A DNA stretch of 64,000 nt, taken from assembly GCF_001027925.1 (NCBI RefSeq), contig NZ_LECT01000029.1, forward strand, positions 124,001 through 188,000, given 5' to 3'. Origin of the DNA: Rhodopirellula islandica (GTDB lineage: Bacteria; Planctomycetota; Planctomycetia; Pirellulales; Pirellulaceae). The notes under the pieces are model-generated. The model was not told the DNA's origin, did no database searches, and saw only the letters and a program-made list of their open reading frames with translations. The first letter of the stretch is position 1. Each line of letters opens with the position of its first letter. The position numbers and the translations under genes are program-made. Shown here piece after piece: positions 1 through 10,167 of the stretch.

Positions 1-1
1 G

Positions 2-2017
2 GTGCGTCGCCGTGTTGCCTTGAAAATCGTCAAGCCCGGGATCGGTTCCAAAGAAGTCATCGCTCGGTTCGAAGCCGAACGCCAGGCTGTCGCATTGATG
101 AATCACCCCAACATCGCTCAGGTATTCGATGCGGGGGTGACCGCGGACCACCGCCCCTATTTCGTCATGGAATTGGTGCGTGGGTTACCCATCACCGAGT
201 TCTGTGACGAAAAGCAATTGGATGTGCGCGATCGTCTGAATCTGATGATCGACGTGTGTTCCGCCGTCCATCACGCCCATCAAAAAGGAGTGATTCATCG
301 AGACATCAAACCATCCAACGTCATGGTGACTCTGCACGACGGAAAAGCGGTCGCGAAAGTGATCGACTTCGGGGTCGCCAAGGCACTGGGGCAGAAGCTG
401 ACGGAGAAAACGGTGTACACGCGTTTTTTCTCGATGATTGGAACGCCGCTCTATATGAGTCCCGAACAAGCCGAGATGAGCGGTCTCGACGTGGACACTC
501 GCAGCGATATTTATTCGCTGGGTGTGCTGCTGTACGAATTGCTGGTGGGGGCAACGCCCTTTGATCGTGGTCGACTGGACTCCGCGGGGTTGGACGAGAT
601 GCGGCGAATCATTCGGGAAGAAGAACCGCCGCGGCCCAGCACGCGGCTGTCAACCTTGACCGCCGAACGCATCCGGAGCTTGGGGATTCAGTCCGGCGGG
701 ATTGGCCCTTCTCAATCACGAAGTTTAAGTTCTGACCTGCGTGGTGACTTGGACTGGATTGTGATGAAAGCATTGGAAAAGGATCGGACTCGCAGATACG
801 ATTCCGCTGCCTCCTTGGCGGAAGACATCCGGCACTACCTGCAGGGCGAAACGGTCACCGCGAGACCACCGAGCAAGTTCTATCAATTCCAGAAATTTGC
901 TCGCCGGAATCGAGTGGTGATTGGCACCGCGACGGTGGTCGGATGCACCATGGTTTTGGGCACAGCGGCGAGTCTTTGGCAAATGTCCCAGGCAATTCAA
1001 GAACGAAATGCGAAGGACGAAGCGTTGCGCGGCGCGATGGTCGCCAAAGCGGAGGCGATCACTGCCAAGCAGGAGGTCGAGCTGTTTGCCACTCACTTAA
1101 CCCAGGCCAATGAGCTTGTCGCCAGTGGCCATGCCCATCTCAATGCGGGCCAATGGAGCGAGGCCGCCCGCGACTACGATGCCGCCGTGGAAATTCAGCC
1201 CAGCTACTACTTGCCGCGGGTACAGCGAGCCCAGCTTTACGCTCGCTTGCATCTTTGGCCGGAAGCCGCGGAGGACTATGCGATTGCGCTCGCAAATGGT
1301 GCTCGCACCAATCAGCCTCAGTGGTGGGGCGTCCCGGCGTTGTTTCGATTCACGGGGCATCCGGAAGAATACCAGCGGTTGGTAGAGCAATACCAAGTCC
1401 AGTTGATGAAAGAGTCGGAGGAACCTGATTGGCTATTGATTCGGGGCTTGATGGTGGGAGATTCAGTCGATGATTCCATTGATGAAGACGCAAACGCTGA
1501 CCTGGCTCATTTCTGGTTGTGGGAACGTCAATTTGGGCCACCGGCCCAGCCAGCGAATCCGGGGTCGCCTGATGAGCGTCGGCAACGTGACTACCTTGGC
1601 CGGCTTCGACCACCCGATAGTTCTCCCTTGTGCGTTTGTCAATTCATCACGGGGCTGGCGGAGTTGCGCGCAGGAGCCTTTGAATCGGCCGTTGATTTGT
1701 TCCTCGAAGCGGGAGCGGATTCACGGTGGCCAGCCCAATACATGGTGGATGCACCTCTGGCATTGGCCTACCATTTTCAAGGTGATTTTGAGCTCGCTCA
1801 ACAAGCTTTGAAGCGATCGACGCTGTCTTTAGAAAGCCAGCTCGACGAACTGCAGCGTCAGAACCAACTGAGCAGTCCATCGCCATGGTTCGATCTCATG
1901 GAAGCCCTGGTGCTGCACGAAGAGGCCTGCCGGAAGGTCTCTGGCAAAGCCTCTTCGTTGAGTTCCCGGATTGACCAAATTCGACAAACCTCCCTGAGCC
2001 TCATCGAACAGCACTGA
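2..2017 (+). CDS. Membrane-anchored Ser/Thr protein kinase with C-terminal TPR region (5' partial)
   Basis: This is a Hanks-type protein kinase expected to phosphorylate Ser/Thr residues and to signal across the cytoplasmic membrane. The readable protein begins at the beta-3 strand (VALKIV), so the glycine-rich loop and the true start lie upstream of the window. Visible motifs are HRDIKPSN near residue 100, DFG near 124 and SPEQ near 154. A hydrophobic helix at about residues 304-327 is the predicted membrane segment. It is followed by a short coiled stretch and TPR-like repeats at about 370-435 (spacing of A, Y and P residues). The rest, to residue 671, is helical and unassigned. Planctomycete kinases of this layout (kinase, one transmembrane helix, TPR) are common and often follow an ECF sigma gene, which cannot be checked here. 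The gene is convergent with the peroxidase gene. Confidence 0.93.
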   Translation: MRRRVALKIVKPGIGSKEVIARFEAERQAVALMNHPNIAQVFDAGVTADHRPYFVMELVRGLPITEFCDEKQLDVRDRLNLMIDVCSAVHHAHQKGVIHRDIKPSNVMVTLHDGKAVAKVIDFGVAKALGQKLTEKTVYTRFFSMIGTPLYMSPEQAEMSGLDVDTRSDIYSLGVLLYELLVGATPFDRGRLDSAGLDEMRRIIREEEPPRPSTRLSTLTAERIRSLGIQSGGIGPSQSRSLSSDLRGDLDWIVMKALEKDRTRRYDSAASLAEDIRHYLQGETVTARPPSKFYQFQKFARRNRVVIGTATVVGCTMVLGTAASLWQMSQAIQERNAKDEALRGAMVAKAEAITAKQEVELFATHLTQANELVASGHAHLNAGQWSEAARDYDAAVEIQPSYYLPRVQRAQLYARLHLWPEAAEDYAIALANGARTNQPQWWGVPALFRFTGHPEEYQRLVEQYQVQLMKESEEPDWLLIRGLMVGDSVDDSIDEDANADLAHFWLWERQFGPPAQPANPGSPDERRQRDYLGRLRPPDSSPLCVCQFITGLAELRAGAFESAVDLFLEAGADSRWPAQYMVDAPLALAYHFQGDFELAQQALKRSTLSLESQLDELQRQNQLSSPSPWFDLMEALVLHEEACRKVSGKASSLSSRIDQIRQTSLSLIEQH

Positions 2018-2130
2018 CTGTTCGGTGAGTGCTCGGCTGGATCGAGAATGATGCAGGGCGATTGCAGTTCGGGCGGCGTCGTGGAACATTGTCACAGGAA
2101 TGACGCGTGTTCTCCAGACTTCACGTGTTG

Positions 2131-4491
2131 CTAGACCAGCACCGTGAAGTCCATGTCTCGAAGCGATTCTTCACCATTGCTGATCTGGGCCTCCAGCGAA
2201 TTGCTTCCGAGCACAGTGTAGCCGTCCGACGAACTCATTCGAACGGTGTACGAACCGGAATGGTCAAAGTCAGTGAAACGATAGTTTCCTTGTTCGTCCG
2301 TGGTCGCAATGTCCACCACGTCACCATTGCGATCGAGCAATTCCACTGCCACGCCAACCATCGGTTCCGCTCGATTGTTGCCGCGACGATCGTCTTGGCC
2401 CATCGCATTGTGGGACTGATCACGTGCTAGCAATTCCACATCTCCGTCAGGAACAATGCTGGATGAGTTCAGTCGATCAGAACGCTCCCGGGCGTTGTTT
2501 TCCACCTGCGTTGACGTTTGCTCAGCGACCACCGTGCCGGTGATTGTCGGCGAGAAGAAGAACACGTTTTCCTGCAATGAATTGACGTTCGTGTTTCTCG
2601 CAATGATGTCACCCAATGAAGTGTTTTCGATTTCGCGTACTTCGCGATCCGTCATCGTGTTCTCGTACCAGAACCGGTCGCCATCGCGAAGTCGCTCGAA
2701 TTGGTCCGAGATGATAGCCGTTGCGGTTTCGCCGAGCGAACCATCTTCGGTGTGGTCTTCCGCCAGCAACCCGACCCACAGGTCGATGTTGTTGACGTCC
2801 CCATACAAGGCTTCCAAGTTGGCGGCCACGTCAGCGTCGCTGGTGATTTGGTCAAACGATTCCACCGCTTCCAGCCCGTAGGCTTCTCGGGTGGAGTTGA
2901 AATCTGCCAGGCCGTGATCTCGTCCTCGTTGGATATTCAGCGAGACCAGATCGAAGCCACCGGCACCGGGAGGACCGAACAGAAAATTCCGCAGGCTATC
3001 GACCACTTCCAAGTCCACTTCTTGTGACAGTGACGAGGCAGCGTATTTCAACAGCGGGTCGATCCCGGTGTCCTCCAATAACTCAGGCTGGAAGAACGCG
3101 TCGGCCAGTGCAATCGATTCCGCGATCTCATTGCCATCATTGTCGACAAATCGGAACTCATCGTTCAGCGTCGTGTGACCGAATCGGAACGCGGCGGTAG
3201 AGAACTCATTGGCGATCGAGGGATCCACGGCCGAGTCATACCCGCTGTATTCCGAAATCGCATCTTCGCCCAGCAAGGCGGGAAGATATTCGTTGAGGGT
3301 GATCGACTGCATTTCTGCGATCACGGTCGCACGGGCCTCTTGGTAAATTTCCTCGTCACTGAGGGAAGGATTCTTCGCCGAAATCTCGTCGGCCAATCGA
3401 TTGTGTTCGCGGACGAACAGGGCCTGCATCGATGTCAGGATGACATTTTCGGCGGCACGAATGTCTCCTGCCAACAAGCCCTCATTCTCGTCGGTTGGTA
3501 ACAAGCCATCCTCTGTGATCAGGAGACGACCGCCCACAAATTCACGCAGGGAGTCCGCGGTCTCTTGATCGCTGCCATAAACCTGTGACCCATCAATCCA
3601 AGCTGTGATGGCATTGACCTGTTCGGCTGGATTGTCGACCGACGTTCCGGTTCCGTCCGCCATCACGGATCTTGTCAGGCCAATCGTGGCTTCACCAGTG
3701 CTGAATGGATCAAAGTACGCGTCGCCCTCTGGCACTTCAATGTCAAACGACTCTCCCTCCGTATCCTGTGTCAATGACAAGTCGATGTCGTGGTCGATGA
3801 ACTGTCCCCATGCGTAGACAAAGGAAGTCAGATCGCGGTCATTCGTGGTTCCCTCAGGGTCGGCGGCGGCCAAGGTGTTGCTGATCTCACGAGCACTTGG
3901 CCGGTCTTCTCCGCTGGGTTCTGTAATGCCATCGGCGTAGTCGTTCTCGGTGGCTCGCAACAACTCCGTGTTGGTGGATCCCAATTCGGGGTTCTCGATG
4001 TTGTTGCCCGTCCCATCAATGGAACGAACTTCGTCGGAAACCGAATCGGTGTTGTTTGGTGTTTCGGGGACTTCATCCGGACGGTCAATTTTGTTGTTGG
4101 CATCCCGGTCTCGGTTGAGTCGATTGATCACCAACAGTGCATCGAGCGCCGTGTCTCGGCCATCGTTGTTGACATCGGTCATTCGGCCTCGGGATGGGCG
4201 TGAGTTTTCGACCCGCTGCCCTTCGCTGTCAGCGCCCTGCAACTGCGAACTCAAGCCACTTGCGCTGTCGCTGTTCATCTGATTGATGATGGCCAACGCG
4301 TCAATCGCAGAGACCTGACCGTCTTCATTGACGTCTTCGGGGAAGACATCGTTGTGGAACAGATTGGCCGCGAGCAGTTTTCTGGTCTCCAGCGTCTCGG
4401 ATCGCAAGCGACGTCGCTGTGAAGTTCGCCGCCGACGGTTCTTGCGTGACGATTGGGGGCCTCCGATCCAACGATTCCAGAATTTTGCCAT
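2131..4491 (-). CDS. Secreted animal-type haem peroxidase with dockerin-like repeats and C-terminal SdrD/Cna-B-like domain
   Basis: This is a member of the animal haem peroxidase (myeloperoxidase/peroxidasin) superfamily, which oxidises halides or organic substrates with H2O2. The basic N-terminus carries SETLETRKLLA (about residues 31-41), which resembles the planctomycete LEPR-like export/surface motif. Two dockerin type I-like, EF-hand-like repeats follow at about 53-73 and 106-126 (DVNEDG..., DVNNDG...). In the peroxidase core, WGQFIDHD at 228-235 matches the distal Gln/Asp/His set (Q230, D233, H234), and FREH-like FVREHN and FRFGHT (H439, proximal haem ligand) follow. Residues from about 660 form an SdrD/Cna-B-like beta domain (GVAVELLDRNG ... 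GNYRF). Length is 786 residues. The gene stands alone and converges with the kinase gene. The combination with dockerin repeats suggests surface or matrix attachment, which is inference. Confidence 0.93.
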   Translation of the reverse strand: MAKFWNRWIGGPQSSRKNRRRRTSQRRRLRSETLETRKLLAANLFHNDVFPEDVNEDGQVSAIDALAIINQMNSDSASGLSSQLQGADSEGQRVENSRPSRGRMTDVNNDGRDTALDALLVINRLNRDRDANNKIDRPDEVPETPNNTDSVSDEVRSIDGTGNNIENPELGSTNTELLRATENDYADGITEPSGEDRPSAREISNTLAAADPEGTTNDRDLTSFVYAWGQFIDHDIDLSLTQDTEGESFDIEVPEGDAYFDPFSTGEATIGLTRSVMADGTGTSVDNPAEQVNAITAWIDGSQVYGSDQETADSLREFVGGRLLITEDGLLPTDENEGLLAGDIRAAENVILTSMQALFVREHNRLADEISAKNPSLSDEEIYQEARATVIAEMQSITLNEYLPALLGEDAISEYSGYDSAVDPSIANEFSTAAFRFGHTTLNDEFRFVDNDGNEIAESIALADAFFQPELLEDTGIDPLLKYAASSLSQEVDLEVVDSLRNFLFGPPGAGGFDLVSLNIQRGRDHGLADFNSTREAYGLEAVESFDQITSDADVAANLEALYGDVNNIDLWVGLLAEDHTEDGSLGETATAIISDQFERLRDGDRFWYENTMTDREVREIENTSLGDIIARNTNVNSLQENVFFFSPTITGTVVAEQTSTQVENNARERSDRLNSSSIVPDGDVELLARDQSHNAMGQDDRRGNNRAEPMVGVAVELLDRNGDVVDIATTDEQGNYRFTDFDHSGSYTVRMSSSDGYTVLGSNSLEAQISNGEESLRDMDFTVLV

Positions 4492-4780
4492 CGCGACACC
4501 TGTGCGGGTTTTGAAGAGAAGAATTGGAGGTGCGAGGACGCGTCGGTTTCTGAAGAGCGACCCGTCTTTCTTTTAGGTGTGGTATTCTTCGCGAAATGTC
4601 ACGTTTCGGGGGCGGGAAATGCCGCTCAGGGGCTTGAATGGCTCTTCGAGTCACGAAAACAGGCTTGTTGCTTCGTTTTTGATGTCCCGATTTGTTGGTG
4701 GATGTCGCATTCCTCTTCAGCGAAAGTCACTGCAAGTTTTCCGCGATTGTCCAATCCATTCCTTCATAGCACCCACCTTC

Positions 4781-6043
4781 ATGATGTTTCGATTCATTTT
4801 TGTTTGCCTGTGTTCGCTCGCCACGGTGTCCCTGTCGTCAGCTGGTGACTGGCCCGAATTTCTGGGCCCAGGCGGATCGGCGCACTCGGTCGAGGTGGTT
4901 CCGACAAACTGGGACGACGCAAATCACTTGGCTTGGAAGGTCGATTTGCCGGGCGGTGGTTCCTCGAGTCCGATCGTTGTCGGTGATCGAGTCATCGTGA
5001 CTTGTTATGTCGCTGGCGATGACACTACGAAACGCCAGGTGTTGAGCTTTGACAAGAACAGTGGCGAACAACTTTGGGCGGTCGATTTCCCAGTCGACTA
5101 TCGCGAAGACGGCTACCAGGGATACATCACCGAGCATGGCTACGCGAGCAACACGCCGGTGACCGACGGGCAGAATGTCTTTGTCTTTCTGGGGAAGGGA
5201 GGCGTTCACTGCCTCGATCTCAACGGGCAAACGCTTTGGAGCGTGGACGTTGGCAAGGAATCGAGCAATCGCCGCTGGGGATCAGCGGCCAGTTTGGTCT
5301 TGTTCGAGAACTTGGTCATCGTGAATGCGGCAGAAGAATCCAAGTCCATTTTTGCGCTGGACAAAGGCACCGGCAAAGAAGTTTGGCGTCAAGAAGCCGG
5401 GATGTTGGAATTGACTTACGGAACACCGCGGATCGTGCCAACCGAGGGAGGCGAGTCGGAGTTGGTCATCAGTGTGCCTGGCGAAATTTGGTCGTTGAAT
5501 CCTGCAACGGGCAAATTGAAATGGTTTGCAGAGTCTCCCATGACCGGCAACGTCACCCCTTCGGTCATTGTTGATGGCGACACCGTCTACAGCTTTGGTG
5601 GCTACCGAGCGTCTGGAAGCATCGCAGTCCGAGCGGGCGGGGACGATGACGTGACGGATTCCCACGTTCGTTGGACGAATCGATCCAGTTCTTACGTTGC
5701 CACACCGTTGTTGCATGAGAAAAAGCTGTATTGGATCGATGACCGCGGAATTGCGTACTGCACTTCGGCCGACGATGGCGAGGTCATCTACCGCGAACGA
5801 GTCAACAACTTGGAAAGTGGTCGCCCGGTCTACGCTTCGCCTGTCCTCATCGGTGACTACATCTATGTCGTGACCCGTCGTAGCGGCACGCTGGTCTATC
5901 GCCCAGGCGATTCCTTTCGTCCCATCGCCCAGAACATCTTTGAATCCGACAAAACCGATTTCAATGCGTCCCCTGCGGTCTCCGAACAAAAGCTCTATCT
6001 GCGTAGCGACCAATCGCTGTACTGCATCGCGGAAGGCAAGTGA
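4781..6043 (+). CDS. Secreted PQQ-like beta-propeller protein
   Basis: This is a PQQ-binding-like beta-propeller protein of about 420 residues. Blade motifs recur through the protein: LSFDKNSGEQLWAVD, LDLNGQTLWSVD, FALDKGTGKEVWRQE and LNPATGKLKW. The open frame extends upstream to 4577, but the extension looks non-coding. The pair of ATGs at 4781 and 4784 begins a good signal peptide (MFRFIFVCLCSLATVSLSSA) followed by DWPEFLGPGG, the usual mature start of planctomycete proteins of this family. No catalytic PQQ-dehydrogenase residues are obvious, so an enzyme role is doubtful and a periplasmic binding or scaffold role is as likely. It is divergent from the peroxidase gene, about 290 bases away. 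Confidence 0.9.
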   Translation: MMFRFIFVCLCSLATVSLSSAGDWPEFLGPGGSAHSVEVVPTNWDDANHLAWKVDLPGGGSSSPIVVGDRVIVTCYVAGDDTTKRQVLSFDKNSGEQLWAVDFPVDYREDGYQGYITEHGYASNTPVTDGQNVFVFLGKGGVHCLDLNGQTLWSVDVGKESSNRRWGSAASLVLFENLVIVNAAEESKSIFALDKGTGKEVWRQEAGMLELTYGTPRIVPTEGGESELVISVPGEIWSLNPATGKLKWFAESPMTGNVTPSVIVDGDTVYSFGGYRASGSIAVRAGGDDDVTDSHVRWTNRSSSYVATPLLHEKKLYWIDDRGIAYCTSADDGEVIYRERVNNLESGRPVYASPVLIGDYIYVVTRRSGTLVYRPGDSFRPIAQNIFESDKTDFNASPAVSEQKLYLRSDQSLYCIAEGK

Positions 6044-6264
6044 TCAGGGGGCTCGGTTCGCTCTGCATTCGAGTTCGCCGCCGCAGTTTGGTGTTTCGAG
6101 GCAGTTCGTAGCGAATGTTGTCAAGGCTTTCGGCGGATGGTGTTGCCAACGGAAGCTCTCGACGAGTTCCAGTTCTCTAGCCTTCAGTAGCGGCGGGAAT
6201 TGAGAAGGTGAGTGAAGTTGATGCGCTGGAAACTGCGATGCAAGGAAGCCGTCTGACCTCTGAG

Positions 6265-7845
6265 TCAGTCGACTTCCGCATGGTCATACAGCGGCAGGTG
6301 GCGGTAGTAAACTTCCAAGCAATAGATCGACAAACACGTCGTGTACAGGCGACCGGCGTAGCCACCCCAAGCGTCTCCGGTCGGTGACCAGCTTCCGTGT
6401 TCACGACCCCGTTTTTCCTGGCGAGCGGGCAACGTGGCCTTCATCTCCTCATTCCACTGGTTCCACAGCGGTCCTCCATAGTGGTGCAACGCCTGAGTCG
6501 CGTAGTACCAATAGTAAACGTCGGCTTCGTTTGCCTTGACGGGATGGTTTTGCACCAACGTGTCCAAGCTTTGTGCCATCCCCGGCATGGTGCGTGGACG
6601 GCCGAGATACTGATGACACAAAACGCCTTCGGCGGTCATCGCGGGACTGGCGGCGAGGTTCGGCATGTAGGAATAGCCGCCTGTGTACCCTTGGCTAACC
6701 GAATCGAAGTAGCGTTCGATCTTCGGCCAAATGTATGGGTCCACTTCCAGGCCGCCGGCATCACCGCTCTTCAGTCCCATCACGAACCAACCTGTGACCG
6801 ACGTGTCGCTGTCCATCCGAGGTTGATACCGCCAACCGCCTTGGGGTGACTGGGAGGCAACTGCGAAATCGCAGGCCGATTGTGCGTAGGGACGAATCCA
6901 TGAATCACCGGTCATCGCATACAACTCACACAGTGCGATGGTCGCTTGGGCCTGCGAATACATCCGTTCGTGCCCCATTTCCGATCCCGCCAGGAACCCT
7001 TGCCTGTCTTGTTTTGCGACCAGCCAACGTGCTGCTCGGAGCAGTTCTTTTTGATAGGGGCCACCGCGGTGAGTGCTTCCGGCACCCATGAAGGCCAGCA
7101 TTGCCATTGCGGTGGCGCTGGTTTGGTTCTCCCCTCGAGCACCGTTGGCGTACGGCCCGTGCAAGCTCCAACTTCCATTGCGGAGCTGTTGCCGTTTGAG
7201 CCAAACCAAGCCTGCCGAGACCGCATCTTCGGTCGCTTGATCGCCACCATATCTCCTTAGCAATTTCTGTTTCATTGCGCCGCGACGTCCTTCGAACATG
7301 TTCTCTGGCTTGGCCACGGAACTTGTCGAGGAAACTGTCGGATCGAAAAGGTCCGCGTCCAATTTCGGCACCGCCGAGAAGATTTCGTCACTGATCTCGA
7401 TCAGAGCAAATGAATCCAGTGCCTCAATGTCGACCTGGTCCTCTTCGATTGAGGTTTCGAGTGCATCCAGGGGCGCCACCGAGGCGATTGAAAATTCGAC
7501 CAGTTCATCCGCGACGGGATCGTCCGATTGTCGAAACTGCAATTCAATGCGGTCGGTTTGGTGAGCAGAACGGCTGATCAGTGCCAGACCCAGCAGCACG
7601 GCCAGGTGCGCAACCAAGCTGACCAACCAGGAAGGCATTTCATTCAGAGTTTGACGGCTCCAGGTACGAATTCTTGCTGGAATGGACCCGTCGGTGACAT
7701 TCGCCTCACCGGTCTGCGGAGGTTCTGGGTTGGCAGAGGAGTCGGATTTCGGCGGACTCTCACGCCAGCGTTTTCGTGGCTGGGGGTGCTGCTGCGAATC
7801 AACGCGGGAGTGCCGTTTCGGCAGAGCAACGGAAGACAGGATCAT
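6265..7845 (-). CDS. Membrane-anchored prenyltransferase/squalene-oxidase-repeat protein
   Basis: The C-terminal two-thirds (about residues 205-510 of 526) is an alpha/alpha toroid of the squalene-cyclase/prenyltransferase repeat type. QW-like repeats are visible, for example GLVWLKRQQLRNGSWSLHG, AARWLVAKQDRQGFL, GGWRYQPRMDSDTSVTGW and the LPARQEKRG...GSW region near the end. The N-terminus is basic and proline-rich, with one hydrophobic helix (LVSLVAHLAVLLGLALI, about residues 75-92), so the toroid probably faces the periplasm. The canonical DxDD acid of squalene-hopene cyclase is not evident, which argues against true triterpene cyclisation. The open frame continues to a TTG at 7875. I prefer the ATG at 7845. 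Confidence 0.88.
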   Translation of the reverse strand: MILSSVALPKRHSRVDSQQHPQPRKRWRESPPKSDSSANPEPPQTGEANVTDGSIPARIRTWSRQTLNEMPSWLVSLVAHLAVLLGLALISRSAHQTDRIELQFRQSDDPVADELVEFSIASVAPLDALETSIEEDQVDIEALDSFALIEISDEIFSAVPKLDADLFDPTVSSTSSVAKPENMFEGRRGAMKQKLLRRYGGDQATEDAVSAGLVWLKRQQLRNGSWSLHGPYANGARGENQTSATAMAMLAFMGAGSTHRGGPYQKELLRAARWLVAKQDRQGFLAGSEMGHERMYSQAQATIALCELYAMTGDSWIRPYAQSACDFAVASQSPQGGWRYQPRMDSDTSVTGWFVMGLKSGDAGGLEVDPYIWPKIERYFDSVSQGYTGGYSYMPNLAASPAMTAEGVLCHQYLGRPRTMPGMAQSLDTLVQNHPVKANEADVYYWYYATQALHHYGGPLWNQWNEEMKATLPARQEKRGREHGSWSPTGDAWGGYAGRLYTTCLSIYCLEVYYRHLPLYDHAEVD

Positions 7846-7961
7846 GGAACGACCTTTGATAAGAAAAGGCCTCAACCATCCGTGTCACGCGGTCAAACGG
7901 TTCACGCCCCTGTTTCAAAGGACGCTTTCTTCGGGGCAATGTCACACTTTGTGCGTTCGAA

Positions 7962-8453
7962 TCAATTCGATAGCGAAAGCATCAAAGCGACGATGGTCCC
8001 CAAAAATGCCATCGGAGCCCATGCCAGAATCACGGACCAAATTCCATAACCGAATAGGAAACGAGAGGGAAAGCTGACCGGCAAGTTGTTCGCAAGGCGA
8101 TGTTCCACACGGTCTTTCCATGCCAACAGCGCGCCAAGAAAACCTCCGGCGACAGCGGAGAGCGACAGGATCAGTCCGACCATCAGCGGGTCGAGGTCGA
8201 GCTTCAGGTCCGCGTTGCGAACGACGAATTTCCTGTACATGCCTCCCACGACCACCGGCGTGACCACGGCGCCGATCAAAATCTTTTTCCAAAAGCTTGC
8301 GTGGATCGGGGCGGCCGTTTCGTCTGTGATTCCTACGCCGCGGGCATCAGCCGTCGAATCGATGCCGCTTGTTGGTGGGATGCTGGACGCGGGTTTGTCA
8401 AATGGGTCTTGATACAACGTGTCTCTCTCATCGGCGATCGGTGGAACGTCCAT
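7962..8453 (-). CDS. Small integral membrane protein, unknown function
   Basis: This 163-residue protein has a polar N-terminal region (about 1-52) followed by three hydrophobic segments: ILIGAVVTPVVVGGMY (about 58-74), LMVGLILSLSAVAGGFLGALLAW (about 89-112) and FGYGIWSVILAWAPMAFLGTIVALML (about 133-160). I do not recognise a named family. It is co-oriented with the squalene-cyclase-like gene, with about 115 bases between them, so the two may be co-transcribed. The regular alternation of hydrophobic helices and charged linkers supports a real gene. Confidence 0.7.
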   Translation of the reverse strand: MDVPPIADERDTLYQDPFDKPASSIPPTSGIDSTADARGVGITDETAAPIHASFWKKILIGAVVTPVVVGGMYRKFVVRNADLKLDLDPLMVGLILSLSAVAGGFLGALLAWKDRVEHRLANNLPVSFPSRFLFGYGIWSVILAWAPMAFLGTIVALMLSLSN

Positions 8454-8697
8454 GGACGTTCCAAAATATCACCCACCCCCGTGAGAGCAGGACGTGTCAC
8501 CGTTGAAGAGAGCTTCGTCTTTGAATCTTCTCGGTTCTCCTGCTGAACTCTTGACCGAATTCTCATCTGGGCAACGCCAGCCACGGTCAGTCTCCTCGCA
8601 TGGACACGTCAATTGACGTGAAATCCTCTTCGTTGGTCAAACGTCGACCAACCGTTGGAAACGGGACTGCTCTCTTTGGCGAGAGCCAGCGGGCGAA

Positions 8698-9633
8698 TCA
8701 AGTGTTTCGCCCGATAACACGGCGTGGCCGTTGGCGAAGTTTCATTTGCCCATAGGTTTCACGGACAAGCGGTTCGCCATACGTTCGTTCGAGACGGCGG
8801 ATCGTGAAGTGGGCACGGGCGAGGTCTTGATAGTGATCGATGAAGTAGCTGTTGATCAGCGCACCGCCGACCGCTCCGATGATGGGGATCGCTTGCGCCG
8901 CCACCTTTTCGCTGACGACAACGCCAAAACGCTTCCCAATTTGCGTCACCAATCGTACGAGAGGCGGTGCGGCAGAATCCTTGATCCCATTCTTGAGGAT
9001 GTATTTCGACGCGTCTTGGATTTGCTTCGCCATCGCGGCTCTCACTGCGAAGTACCCGATTTCGGTCTCGTCGTCGATGTCGGAGGACTGACCAGGATCG
9101 AGAGCAAAGACTTCCAAGCATGCCAGGCGTGCTTCCACCTCCGAAAGATCTTCCCCCTCACTGCGAGCGATGTCAGCGACGCTTCGCAGAATCAGCACCG
9201 TCGAGACGGGCAGTTCCGCCGCGACGGTGGCGCCGCCAAGTGCGCCACCCGCCGCTCCGCTGAGTCCCGCCAGCAACTTGTGCGTCAGCAGTTTGGGTTT
9301 GCCTCGGGCGTTCGGGCTCGACGGATCCTTGTCGGTTCCCAAGGTTCGCAAAGCGACGTCGAGTGCGACGTGCAATGACTTTTCGATGGCGGAATGAACG
9401 GCTGACTCGACACTGTCGGGCAGCATCTTCAGTGAGGCCGTGACTGGCGTTCCGATCATCTCGGTCAACCGATCCGCGATCCCGTGATGTTCCAAGATTT
9501 TCTTGGCTTGACGCAACTCTTCCAAAGTTTCCTCGGGAAGGCTTCCGGTGATCAAGTTGTCGCTCAAGGTGGATTCCAATCGGAGGAGGTTACGAGCCGC
9601 GCTCGGGTGGGAGCAAATTCTTCGCTGAGACAA
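8698..9633 (-). CDS. EcsC family protein
   Basis: This 311-residue protein matches the EcsC family (Bacillus ecs operon type). It has the typical glycine/alanine-rich helix GLSGAAGGALGGATVAAELPVSTVLILRS (about 125-153) and a second one, AIPIIGAVGGALINSYFIDHYQDLARAHFTIRRLE (about 248-282), with EIGYFAVRAAMAKQI between them. Biochemical function is not established for the family. The reading frame starts with TTG at 9633 and no ATG occurs before the family-like core, so the exact start is uncertain (other TTG codons lie within the first 30 residues). It reads away from the small gene at 9842. Confidence 0.8.
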   Translation of the reverse strand: MSQRRICSHPSAARNLLRLESTLSDNLITGSLPEETLEELRQAKKILEHHGIADRLTEMIGTPVTASLKMLPDSVESAVHSAIEKSLHVALDVALRTLGTDKDPSSPNARGKPKLLTHKLLAGLSGAAGGALGGATVAAELPVSTVLILRSVADIARSEGEDLSEVEARLACLEVFALDPGQSSDIDDETEIGYFAVRAAMAKQIQDASKYILKNGIKDSAAPPLVRLVTQIGKRFGVVVSEKVAAQAIPIIGAVGGALINSYFIDHYQDLARAHFTIRRLERTYGEPLVRETYGQMKLRQRPRRVIGRNT

Positions 9634-9841
9634 AAGAGGCTTGCCAGCAACGCTTCATTGAAGGGGACGGGGCAGGAGCCTGCCAGCTACCTTGCAAACG
9701 CTGCGCCCAGGTCGGGGATTTGGCACGCGTGTTGCTTCCTCTGGTTATCAAGCCGTGCATCGATCATATGAGACTTTATCGAATGAGACATTTGAGTGCA
9801 CTGCTGAAGGCTCTCCCAAATCACACCTCCGAGGAAAACTC

Positions 9842-10123
9842 ATGGCAAATGCAACGACCGATCACGATTCCATCCGAAATTGGGTCCACGAACGAGGTGG
9901 TGTGCCCGCAACGGTGGAAGCGACTGCCGATTCCGAGGATGGAAGCGGATTGTTGCGAATCGATTTTCCTCACGGCAGCCGCAACGACAACTTGTCCACG
10001 ATCAGCTGGGACAGCTTCTTTGACAAGTTTGAGGAATCCAACCTCGCGTTTTTGCATGAGGAGAAAACCGCCGGGGGAGAACTCAGTCGGTTCTGCAAGT
10101 TCATTGATCGCGAGGAAAAGTAA
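9842..10123 (+). CDS. Small conserved protein, unknown function
   Basis: This 93-residue acidic protein has the conserved look of a small bacterial family whose members are sometimes mislabelled as 1,4-alpha-glucan branching enzyme: an N-terminal HDSIRNWVHERGGVPATVEAT, a central GLLRIDFP and ISWDSFFDKFEESNLAFL near the end. It is much too short to be an enzyme of that kind. The open frame extends upstream to 9692, but the ATG at 9842 is preceded by GAGGA about 8 bases away and begins the conserved part. The hydrolase gene follows after 44 bases in the same direction, so the two are probably co-transcribed. Confidence 0.75.
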   Translation: MANATTDHDSIRNWVHERGGVPATVEATADSEDGSGLLRIDFPHGSRNDNLSTISWDSFFDKFEESNLAFLHEEKTAGGELSRFCKFIDREEK

Positions 10124-10167
10124 CAAGATCTCTTCAAACCGAATGGCAACCTTCCAACACCCGTTTC

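Noticed and set aside
4577-4780. N-terminal extension of the propeller gene
   Set aside because: It does not look like a signal peptide or domain; the ATG at 4781 begins one.
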